From Alphaproteobacteria bacterium (GTDB lineage: Bacteria > Pseudomonadota > Alphaproteobacteria > JAJTHO01), in assembly GCA_021297975.1 (NCBI GenBank), contig JAJTHO010000198.1:1-5596 (forward strand): DNA of 5,596 bases, in the 5' to 3' direction. The notes beneath the pieces were generated by a model. That model made no database searches and was not told where the DNA came from. It worked only from the letters and a program-made list of their open reading frames with translations. Positions 1 to 5,596 of this stretch are shown one piece after another. A program made the position numbers and the translations under genes. Positions within the stretch are counted from its first letter, which is position 1; each line of letters opens with the position of its first letter.

Positions 1-258
1 CGCCGGGTTCATCCGGGCGGCAACGGCGCACTGCCGGCCAATTTTGTCGATAGCGTTCCTGGCGTCTGAGTTGTCGCTGCGCGGTTCTTTTTTGGGCAGG
101 TCTCGCCATGCGGCACGCCCCAGCTTGATTTCGTCGGCGGGAGACATGACCTCTGGCGCAACACTGCTCAGGCCTTGGGAACAGGCGCAGAGCGTGCCGA
201 GGGCTGCGCCGCTCAGAAAGGTGCGGCGGGAAAGGAGGGGGGGTGAGGGGGAAGGCAT
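1..258 (-). CDS. Putative M48-family metallopeptidase lipoprotein, N-terminal fragment (3' end outside window)
   Basis: Reading leftward from the ATG at 258-256 gives 86 uninterrupted codons to the window edge. The N-terminus looks like an export signal: a twin-arginine motif SRRTFLSG (residues 10-17), a short hydrophobic stretch and a lipobox LCAC, with Cys26 the likely lipidated residue (Cys24 is a poorer alternative). This predicts a Tat- or Sec-exported lipoprotein anchored in the envelope. The mature part begins with SPADEIKLGRAAW (39-51), followed by an AIDKIGRQCAVAA segment (69-81). This resembles the region ahead of the catalytic domain in Oma1/YfgC-type M48 zinc metalloproteases. The HExxH motif would lie outside the window, so the family call is inference. 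The start lies inside an inverted repeat, 65 bp after the hldD stop. The SD-like GAGAAGGGG is about 12 nt from this ATG and is better placed for an out-of-frame ATG at 265-263. The lipoprotein signal favours the 258 frame. Confidence 0.6.
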   Translation of the reverse strand, partial: MPSPSPPLLSRRTFLSGAALGTLCACSQGLSSVAPEVMSPADEIKLGRAAWRDLPKKEPRSDNSDARNAIDKIGRQCAVAARMNPA

Positions 259-323
259 CAGGCATGAAGACCCCTTCTCTAGACCAGCCTTCTTCTCATG
301 CCTCACTCCTGATGCCTCACCCC
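240..323. repeat. Imperfect long inverted repeat in the hldD/lipoprotein gap
   Basis: Three blocks pair across a loop at about 271-290. GGGGTGAG (240-247) pairs with CTCACCCC (316-323). GGCATCAGG (254-262) pairs with CCTGATGCC (308-316). GGCATGAAGA (261-270) pairs with TCTT-CT-CATGCC (291-302), with a 2-nt interruption. Unpaired bases between blocks make it bulged. It starts directly after the hldD stop codon on the minus strand and includes the start codon of the next gene. Possible roles are a REP/MITE-like dispersed element, an attenuating or mRNA-stabilising hairpin between the two genes, or a structure hiding the downstream ribosome binding site. It lacks a following U-tract, so it is not a classical intrinsic terminator. 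Confidence 0.6.
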
Positions 324-325
324 TC
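298..325. repeat. Two-copy 14-bp tandem repeat
   Basis: ATGCCTCACTCCTG (298-311) is followed directly by ATGCCTCACCCCTC (312-325), identical at 12 of 14 positions. It makes up the right arm of the inverted repeat at 240-323 and runs into the hldD stop codon (324-326). The same GGCAT/GTGAGG words recur in the left arm, so the whole gap seems built from a small set of related words. Confidence 0.6.
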
Positions 326-1313
326 ATCGGTACATATCCTCTTTTAATAAATACCCCTGCACATACGCAGCTACGCCGTCTTCGAGCGATGTTGTTTCCG
401 CTGTATAGCCCGCCGCACGCAGCGCCGTCAGCTCTGCTTCCGTGAAATACTGATACGCCCGGCGCAGGCTGCCCGGCATATCGATATAATCAATTGCGGG
501 CGCTTTGCCGAGCGCTTTAAACACTGCATTTGCAAGGTCATTAAAGCTGCGTGCTTTGCCGCTGCCGACATTGAAAATGCCGCTCACCTCTGGCGTGTCA
601 TACAGCCACAGCATCACGCGCACCACATCATCCACATGCACAAAATCTCGCAACTGCCCGCCGTCCTGATAATCGGGATGATGCGATTTAAACAGGCGGC
701 AACGTCCTGTTTCCTGTATCTGACGCGTGAATTGGGGGATAACCGATTGCTGGCCGCCTTTGTGGTATTCATTCGCGCCGTAGACATTAAAAAAGCGCAA
801 GCCCGCCCATTGCTGCGGCTTTTTGGCGTGGCTGTTAAGTTGGCGAACGGCGTAGCGGTCAAACGCCAATTTTGACCACGCATAGGGATTAAGCGGCGTG
901 TAGCGCTGCATCTGCTCAAGCGTTGCCGCGTCGTTAAACCCGGCGCTGCCGTTCCCATACACACTGGCGGAGGAGGCATAGATAAACCGCTTATCATTGG
1001 CGGCGCACCAGTGCCAGAGCTGCTGTGAGAGTTGAATATTGGTCTCAACAACCAAATCGGCGTCTTTTTCCGTGGTGCTGCTGATTGCGCCCATGTGGAA
1101 TACGGTGTCAATCACGTTGCAGTGTGCGGCCAGCGCCTCTGAAAGCTGCGCCGGGCGATAAAGCCGGTATAGCTCCCGGTTTTTGAGGTTTTGCCACTTG
1201 TCATCCATGCCCAGCACATCCACCACAACAACGGGCACGCTGGGGTGCGCCGCTTGAAAAGCCGCAAAAAGATTAGAGCCGATAAAGCCAGCGCCGCCGG
1301 TGAGAAGAATCAT
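324..1313 (-). CDS. hldD: ADP-L-glycero-D-manno-heptose 6-epimerase
   Basis: This cytoplasmic enzyme, also called RfaD, converts ADP-D-glycero-D-manno-heptose to ADP-L-glycero-D-manno-heptose, the heptose donor for the LPS inner core. It is a short-chain dehydrogenase/reductase-type epimerase with bound NADP(H). The complete protein has 329 residues (E. coli 310). The N-terminal Rossmann motif TGGAGFIGSN is at 5-14, with an acidic residue after strand 2 (VVVVDVLG, D32). HMGAISSTTE (73-82) and YASSASVYG (112-120) are family motifs. The YxxxK pair is Y144/K148 (YAWSK). FFNVYGANEYHKG (174-186) holds K185, equivalent to E. coli K178. FNVGSGKARSF (247-257) and the YxxFTEAELTALRAAGY segment (287-303) match the family C-terminus. 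The extra length is partly a SHHPDYQDGGQLRDF segment (210-224), which I recall from alphaproteobacterial versions. The ATG at 1313 begins at the Rossmann fold as expected, but no good Shine-Dalgarno precedes it (upstream reads TTTGCCCCC). The gene lies 153 bp after the DUF2786 gene, so it probably has its own promoter. Confidence 0.95.
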   Translation of the reverse strand: MILLTGGAGFIGSNLFAAFQAAHPSVPVVVVDVLGMDDKWQNLKNRELYRLYRPAQLSEALAAHCNVIDTVFHMGAISSTTEKDADLVVETNIQLSQQLWHWCAANDKRFIYASSASVYGNGSAGFNDAATLEQMQRYTPLNPYAWSKLAFDRYAVRQLNSHAKKPQQWAGLRFFNVYGANEYHKGGQQSVIPQFTRQIQETGRCRLFKSHHPDYQDGGQLRDFVHVDDVVRVMLWLYDTPEVSGIFNVGSGKARSFNDLANAVFKALGKAPAIDYIDMPGSLRRAYQYFTEAELTALRAAGYTAETTSLEDGVAAYVQGYLLKEDMYR

Positions 1314-1466
1314 GGGGGCAAATTAGACGGCTAAAGGGCAACGGGGAAGCATAATTTAGCGAACCGCAGGGTCAGGAGGCACGCTGCGCACCGGCGTGTT
1401 TGCGACCTCCACGATTTGTGGGCGATGCGTTTTTATAATCTATACATATACTTATTCACTAAATAG
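1314..1466. other. Intergenic region between the DUF2786 gene and hldD
   Basis: This 153-bp gap has two parts. The part next to the DUF2786 stop (about 1430-1466) is very AT-rich. The rest is GC-rich and includes a bulged hairpin: GGAGG (1375-1379) and CACGC (1380-1384) pair with GCGTG (1394-1398) and CCTCC (1406-1410). Neither strand has a T-run after the hairpin, so it is not called a terminator. No small ORF with a credible start was found. Confidence 0.5.
1348..1375 (-). promoter_or_regulatory. Candidate sigma70-type promoter for hldD
   Basis: On the minus strand CTGACC (1375-1370, 4 of 6 to TTGACA) and TATGCT (1353-1348, 4 of 6 to TATAAT) are separated by 16 bp. Transcription would start near 1341, leaving a leader of about 28 nt before the hldD ATG. 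The location fits, but both boxes are weak matches and this is an inspection-only call. Confidence 0.3.
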
Positions 1467-3377
1467 CTAGACAACACCAGACACCCTGTTGTGCAAATCT
1501 ATCGTCTCGGCGCTCACTAGCCCGGATTCATAGGCCTCTGGCAGAATGCTTTTTCCACGCTTTTTTGTAGCGGTGAGCCGGATACCTAGACTTTCTAAGT
1601 CATCCTCAATGACTTTGCTCTTTACCACAACGAGGTTGCGGCCAGCATTTTTTTGCATGGCTTGTACTCGTTCATCTTTAAGGCGGCGTATCTTATCATT
1701 AAGACCGCGTGCCAGCCCCATTTGGAAAGAATCGGTGGCTTTTCGGCGCACGGCGCTGGGAAGATCAAGATAGGCCGCACTTTTTTTATAGGCGTCCGTT
1801 TCCGTTTTGAACGCCTCTGAAATACGCTCATACAGATAGCGCGCTCCGGCCACATCAGCGGGCAAACCAAAGAAGACATGGCGGTATGTATCCTCACGTG
1901 ATTTCTGAAACCAGAAACGGCAATCGCAAAAGGCCGCAATGGCGTTGAGGCAACTGTCAAACGCAGCCGTGCGCTTGCGGTCTGTTTCAATGATATCACT
2001 GGCGCACTGTTGCTGCTCAATATCCATTTCAGTTAAGGACAATCCATAATGATCCAGCATTTCTGCAACTTTATTAGCGGCCAGTAAGGCTTCTTCCTCG
2101 GTGCACCCCTGCTCTACTGTTTTGCTGCGGAGGGCTTTTATACGCGCAAGAATTTTATCAAGCTCAGCCATATCCGTGACTTTTTTACTTGTTGCCCCCT
2201 GCTGCGCCAGCTGTGCACGCTGCAGTATATCCTGGTACATCATCCATAAGTCGGATTCGGCCTCTCCACTTGCGATAATCTCTTTTATTTCCACTTCAAT
2301 GTCGCGAATAGTTTCCGAACCGGCATAAATTTTTTCCCGCCGCAAAATGGTTTCAAGCTGCGCCTGAAAAATCAAGCGATAGGCCGCATGATGCAGCTTA
2401 AAAGCAGGCTCCTCGGAAGAGATATAGATCGCATTAAAACAGTCCATCGCCGCGTCACCATCCGCAACTGAATCACGCACGATACGCAGCGCATCGGCAT
2501 CAAGCTGTGCGGGAATGTTTTTCGCGTCTACCCATTTCGCCACGAGGCTGTGTATGGCACCGTCTTGAGCGCTGTAAGGGAATTCACTCACCCGTCCGTA
2601 ATTATTGCGCAAATTATCAGAAAAAGCCTTCTCAAGCCGACCTGCAAACGTGGAGAAAATGTCCAGCGCTTCCGGTAAACAGATGAAATCACGGAACAAT
2701 ACTTCTTCCCAATGCAATGGTCGCGGCAATGGCTTGCCCGGGGTGATAAATCGTTGCATTTCCGTAAAACGAACGGCTTCTACACGCATTTTGTGTCCAT
2801 ATGCTAGCAGCGTACCCTGCAGATCTACTGTGCGCATACCCCAACGGCTGCCATTAGAAAAACAATCATCATTGGTATTTTTAGCCGTGTTTAACGGATT
2901 CTCTTCCAGATTTCCCCCAAGATACAAGTGTCGCGTTTCCCCAGAACAGACATCGCGCACAGTATACAAACCGTCAGCAAGGCGGCTTTCAATCGTGATG
3001 ACACGATATGTGCTCTTTTTCAGTGCGGTAAGGAGTTGTTTCTCTTCAACTGTTTTTAACGCCACGTTTTTCTCGAGTCTGTCCAAAGCAGTCTTGCCGC
3101 TGAAGGACGGTGTGAACGTCAGTAGCGCCATCGCATAGCCATCTGCTGCGGCACGAATCGCCATACGCAGCACAAGCTCTCTATCCAAACTTATAGTGGT
3201 ATTCCTATTAAAATGATGGATAAACTGTTTTATTTTGTCTTCTAAAACGTTCGCGGCTATACAAGCGCGACTCATGTTAAAAACGCGGCGCAAGTCTATG
3301 AGCTGCCGATTTAACATATTCACATCCGGCAATGTTTCGCCTTTTGCTTGTTTTTTTATCGCAGCCGCATGGTTCAT
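1467..3377 (-). CDS. DUF2786 domain-containing protein with large unrecognised N-terminal region
   Basis: This 636-residue protein has no known function. The C-terminal part is recognisable: a DUF2786-type helical segment at about 403-455 (MAELDKILARIKALRSKT, then CTEEEALLAANKVAEMLDHYGLS), followed by the region that usually accompanies it at about 460-605, with FFGLPADVAGARYLYERIS (502-520) and SFQMGLARGLNDKI (550-563). Stand-alone DUF2786 proteins are usually about this C-terminal size, so residues 1-400 look like an added module. That module holds helical segments (20-60, 240-260, 325-395) and a possibly beta-rich stretch (about 123-206). I see no signal peptide, membrane segment, Walker motif or zinc-binding pattern. 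The start is well supported: ATG at 3377 with AAGGAA 7 nt upstream. The gene is more AT-rich than uvrA and hldD and lies 63 bp after uvrA, so read-through from uvrA is possible. DUF2786 proteins are, as far as I recall, common on phages and plasmids. Cytoplasmic location is inferred. Confidence 0.8.
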   Translation of the reverse strand: MNHAAAIKKQAKGETLPDVNMLNRQLIDLRRVFNMSRACIAANVLEDKIKQFIHHFNRNTTISLDRELVLRMAIRAAADGYAMALLTFTPSFSGKTALDRLEKNVALKTVEEKQLLTALKKSTYRVITIESRLADGLYTVRDVCSGETRHLYLGGNLEENPLNTAKNTNDDCFSNGSRWGMRTVDLQGTLLAYGHKMRVEAVRFTEMQRFITPGKPLPRPLHWEEVLFRDFICLPEALDIFSTFAGRLEKAFSDNLRNNYGRVSEFPYSAQDGAIHSLVAKWVDAKNIPAQLDADALRIVRDSVADGDAAMDCFNAIYISSEEPAFKLHHAAYRLIFQAQLETILRREKIYAGSETIRDIEVEIKEIIASGEAESDLWMMYQDILQRAQLAQQGATSKKVTDMAELDKILARIKALRSKTVEQGCTEEEALLAANKVAEMLDHYGLSLTEMDIEQQQCASDIIETDRKRTAAFDSCLNAIAAFCDCRFWFQKSREDTYRHVFFGLPADVAGARYLYERISEAFKTETDAYKKSAAYLDLPSAVRRKATDSFQMGLARGLNDKIRRLKDERVQAMQKNAGRNLVVVKSKVIEDDLESLGIRLTATKKRGKSILPEAYESGLVSAETIDLHNRVSGVV

Positions 3378-3384
3378 GAGCTAT

Positions 3385-3390
3385 TTCCTT
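3385..3390 (-). promoter_or_regulatory. Strong Shine-Dalgarno site of the DUF2786 gene
   Basis: The minus strand reads TTAAGGAAATAGCTCATG. AAGGAA sits 7 nt before the ATG at 3377-3375, which fixes that start over the out-of-frame ATG at 3370-3368. It is the clearest ribosome binding site in the window; hldD and the lipoprotein gene have much poorer ones. Confidence 0.75.
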
Positions 3391-3440
3391 AATAAACAGA
3401 TCTTTTCTATCGGCGGGTTGTGGGTAGAGGCAAGTATTTT

Positions 3441-5596
3441 TTATGCTCTTGCTTTTGCCTGTTGTTTTGCTGGCTTTTTGGCTTTCACTTCTTTCACGGC
3501 TAAATACGGCTTTAGATATTTCCCCGTAAAACTCCGCTCGCTCTTTGCAACCTGTTCCGGCGTGCCCTGCGCGATAACCTCGCCCCCGCGTATGCCGCCC
3601 TCAGGCCCCATATCAACCAGCCAATCGGCTGTTTTGATAACCTCTAAGTTATGCTCAATCACCAGCACCGTGTTGCCTTGGTCAACCAGGGTATGCAGGA
3701 CTTCGAGCAGCTTTGCCACATCGGCAAAATGCAGCCCTGTGGTGGGCTCGTCCAAGATATACAGCGTTTTTCCGGTTGAGCGGCGCGAGAGTTCCTTCGC
3801 CAGTTTTATCCGCTGCGCCTCACCGCCGGACAGTGTGTTCGCCGTTTGCCCAATGCGTAAATAGCCAAGCCCAACCTTTTGTAACAACGATATTTTATGG
3901 CGAATAGCCGGGATGTTTTCAAAAAACACCACTGCCTCATCCACACTCATATCCAGCACATCGGCAATGGATTTGCCCTTATACAAAACATCCAGCGTTT
4001 CGCGGTTATAGCGCCGCCCTTTGCATTCGCTGCACTGAACATACACATCGGGCAGGAAGTGCATCTCAATCTTAATCACCCCGTCGCCCTGACAGGCTTC
4101 GCAGCGCCCGCCTTTCACGTTAAAGGAAAAGCGCCCAGGGGCATAGCCGCGTGCTTTCGCCTCCGGCAAGGCGGCAAACCAATCGCGGATTTCTTGAAAC
4201 ACCCCGATATAGGTTACGGGGTTTGAGCGCGGCGTGCGGCCAATGGGCGATTGGTCGATATCAATCACCTTGTCGATATACTCAACACCGCTGAGGGCTT
4301 TAAAGGGTGATACTTGCGGGCGCGAGCCGAGGAACTGCTGTTGCAGCGCCCCGAACAACGTTTCAATGACCAGCGTTGATTTTCCAGACCCCGACACACC
4401 GGTGACGCAACTAAACGTGCCTAAGGGAATTTCCAGCGCCACGTTTTTTAGATTGTTCCCCGTTGCTCCTTTAAGGCGCAGCCACTGACCGCTACCCTTG
4501 CGCCGCTCGGTGGCAACCGGGATTTTAAGTGCGCCGGTGAGGTATTGCCCGGTGATGCTGTCTGGATGCTGTTCAACCTCACTTGGCAGACCAGCGGCCA
4601 CGACATACCCGCCGAGAACCCCGGCTCCCGGGCCCATGTCTATCAGGTAGTCCGCCGCGCGGATGGCGTCTTCATCGTGCTCCACAACTAATACGGTATT
4701 TCCAAGATCGCGCAGATGCCGCAAGGTTGCCAGCAAGCGGTCGTTATCCCGCTGGTGCAGGCCAATCGACGGCTCATCGAGGACGTACAAACCCCCCGAA
4801 AGGCCGCTGCCGATTTGCGAGGCGAGGCGAATGCGCTGTGATTCGCCGCCGGATAGCGTCGCCGCGCCGCGTGCCAGTGTTAGATAATCCAAGCCCACAT
4901 TCAGCAAAAACGCGAGACGCTCGCGGATTTCTTTCAGGATACGGCGGCCAATGTCTTGCTGTTGCGGGGTGAGTTTGTCTTCCAGCGTGTTAAACCATTC
5001 GGCGGCATCGCCAATGGATAACGCGCCCACCTGGGCGATATTCTGCCCGGCGATTTTAACGCAGAGCGCTTCGGGTTTTAAGCGTGCCCCGCCGCAGGTG
5101 TCGCACGGCTTTTCGATAATATAGCGGTTAAAATCCTCACGCTGCGAACTGCTGGCGTTTTCCCCGGCTTCGCGCCAGCGGCGCTCTAAATTCGGCAACA
5201 CGCCTTCAAAGGGTTTGAAGCTTTTAAAATCGCGGTATTCGTCGCTGTAAATAATCTCAATGGCTTTGTCGCCCGTGCCGAACAAAATTGCCTCCTGCGC
5301 GGCTTTGGGCAGCTCGTTCCATGGGCGCGACATGCTGGCGCCATAGCTGCGCGCCACCGATTGCAGCACACTTTGATAATAGCCGCCGGATTTCCCGCCC
5401 GCCCACGGGGCAACCGCGCCCTCGCGTAAGGATTTTGCCGCATCGGGAACAATCAGTGCCGCGCTGAAAACCTGCGAGACGCCAAGGCCGTCACACGCCG
5501 GGCAAGCCCCATGCGGGCTGTTAAACGAGAACAGGCGCGGCTCGATTTCCTCTAAAGTAAAACCCGACACCGGGCAGGCGAATTTTTCAGAAAACA
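3441..5596 (-). CDS. uvrA: Excinuclease ABC subunit A, C-terminal 717 residues (5' end outside window)
   Basis: UvrA is the dimeric ATPase that, with UvrB, finds bulky DNA lesions in nucleotide excision repair. The frame stays open through the right edge; comparison with E. coli UvrA (940 residues) puts about 245 N-terminal residues, including the first Walker A, outside. In visible-residue numbering, the first zinc module spans 7-34 (C7, C31, C34, with Ser10 where the fourth Cys normally stands). The first ABC signature LSGGESQR is at 247-254 and Walker B LYVLDEPSIGLH at 269-280. The second Walker A GVSGSGKST is at 399-407, followed by the conserved SPIGRTPRSNPVTYIG (449-464). The second zinc module is intact (C498, C501, C521, C524). 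The second signature LSGGEAQR is at 588-595 and Walker B LYILDEPTTGLH at 611-622. The protein ends in a Lys/Ala-rich tail and a TAA stop at 3443-3441. No terminator hairpin follows. Any SOS (LexA) control would lie upstream of the window. Confidence 0.97.
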   Translation of the reverse strand, partial: FSEKFACPVSGFTLEEIEPRLFSFNSPHGACPACDGLGVSQVFSAALIVPDAAKSLREGAVAPWAGGKSGGYYQSVLQSVARSYGASMSRPWNELPKAAQEAILFGTGDKAIEIIYSDEYRDFKSFKPFEGVLPNLERRWREAGENASSSQREDFNRYIIEKPCDTCGGARLKPEALCVKIAGQNIAQVGALSIGDAAEWFNTLEDKLTPQQQDIGRRILKEIRERLAFLLNVGLDYLTLARGAATLSGGESQRIRLASQIGSGLSGGLYVLDEPSIGLHQRDNDRLLATLRHLRDLGNTVLVVEHDEDAIRAADYLIDMGPGAGVLGGYVVAAGLPSEVEQHPDSITGQYLTGALKIPVATERRKGSGQWLRLKGATGNNLKNVALEIPLGTFSCVTGVSGSGKSTLVIETLFGALQQQFLGSRPQVSPFKALSGVEYIDKVIDIDQSPIGRTPRSNPVTYIGVFQEIRDWFAALPEAKARGYAPGRFSFNVKGGRCEACQGDGVIKIEMHFLPDVYVQCSECKGRRYNRETLDVLYKGKSIADVLDMSVDEAVVFFENIPAIRHKISLLQKVGLGYLRIGQTANTLSGGEAQRIKLAKELSRRSTGKTLYILDEPTTGLHFADVAKLLEVLHTLVDQGNTVLVIEHNLEVIKTADWLVDMGPEGGIRGGEVIAQGTPEQVAKSERSFTGKYLKPYLAVKEVKAKKPAKQQAKARA

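Noticed and set aside
44..445. Plus-strand 133-codon open frame across the left intergenic region
   Set aside because: It runs antisense through the lipoprotein start, the inverted repeat and the hldD 3' end, has low-complexity Pro/Arg/Ser content and no recognisable domain. The minus-strand reading gives a clear lipoprotein signal.
614..1111. Second minus-strand frame of 165 codons inside hldD
   Set aside because: It is fully contained in hldD in another frame and has no family resemblance, while hldD has all its catalytic motifs.
1375..1410. Hairpin GGAGG-CACGC / GCGTG-CCTCC as a terminator
   Set aside because: One arm has a 7-nt bulge and neither strand has a following T-tract, so an intrinsic terminator is not supported.
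1434..1439. Perfect TATAAT on the plus strand
   Set aside because: No -35-like hexamer occurs at 15-19 bp upstream, and no plus-strand gene follows. AT-rich sequence explains it.
2169..2171. Internal start at Met403 giving a separate DUF2786 protein
   Set aside because: Only a weak GGA lies close upstream, and the long frame is continuous with a strong RBS at its own start.
2605..3138. Plus-strand 177-codon frame opposite the DUF2786 gene
   Set aside because: It is antisense to the coding frame, Ser/Arg-rich and without recognisable features. The opposite frame has the strong RBS and DUF2786 similarity.
3406..3433. Possible minus-strand promoter for the DUF2786 gene (TTGCCT, 16 bp, GATAGA)
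   Set aside because: The -10 box matches only 3 of 6 positions. The gene may instead be read through from uvrA.
3235..3864. Plus-strand 209-codon frame spanning the DUF2786 start and uvrA 3' end
   Set aside because: It crosses two convincing minus-strand genes and the spacer. Its hydrophobic middle comes from reading the uvrA tail and spacer backwards.
4583..4972. Plus-strand 129-codon frame within uvrA
   Set aside because: It lies opposite the highly conserved first ABC signature/Walker B region of UvrA and is explained as a shadow of that constrained sequence.

Overview
The window comes from a Gram-negative bacterium, most likely an alphaproteobacterium. The LPS-heptose epimerase HldD implies an LPS outer membrane. 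The UvrA first zinc module has the CPVSG form, and HldD carries a long SHHPDYxDGGQLRDF segment; from memory I associate both with alphaproteobacterial homologues. Assignment below class level is not possible from this sequence.

All supported genes lie on the minus strand, so transcription runs from right to left. From right to left: (1) 3441-5596, uvrA, the excision-repair DNA-damage sensor, cut by the window edge so that about the first 245 residues are missing; (2) 1467-3377, a 636-residue gene of unknown function with a C-terminal DUF2786-type region joined to an N-terminal part of about 400 residues that I do not recognise; (3) 324-1313, hldD (rfaD), complete, for ADP-heptose synthesis; (4) 1-258, the N-terminus of a Tat-like lipoprotein that resembles M48 metallopeptidases, cut by the left edge.

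uvrA and hldD are chromosomal housekeeping genes with GC-rich coding sequence. The DUF2786 gene between them is visibly more AT-rich and has its own strong ribosome binding site. It looks like accessory or recently acquired cargo in a conserved neighbourhood, and it is the main candidate for new biology here. An imperfect inverted repeat at 240-323, containing a short tandem repeat, fills the hldD/lipoprotein gap and covers the lipoprotein start codon.

The gaps are short: 63 bp (3378-3440), 153 bp (1314-1466) and 65 bp (259-323). No stretch over 300 bp lacks a gene. I see no tRNA, rRNA, CRISPR array, insertion sequence or convincing intrinsic terminator. The genes do not form one pathway: DNA repair, an unknown, LPS core synthesis and a putative envelope protease.
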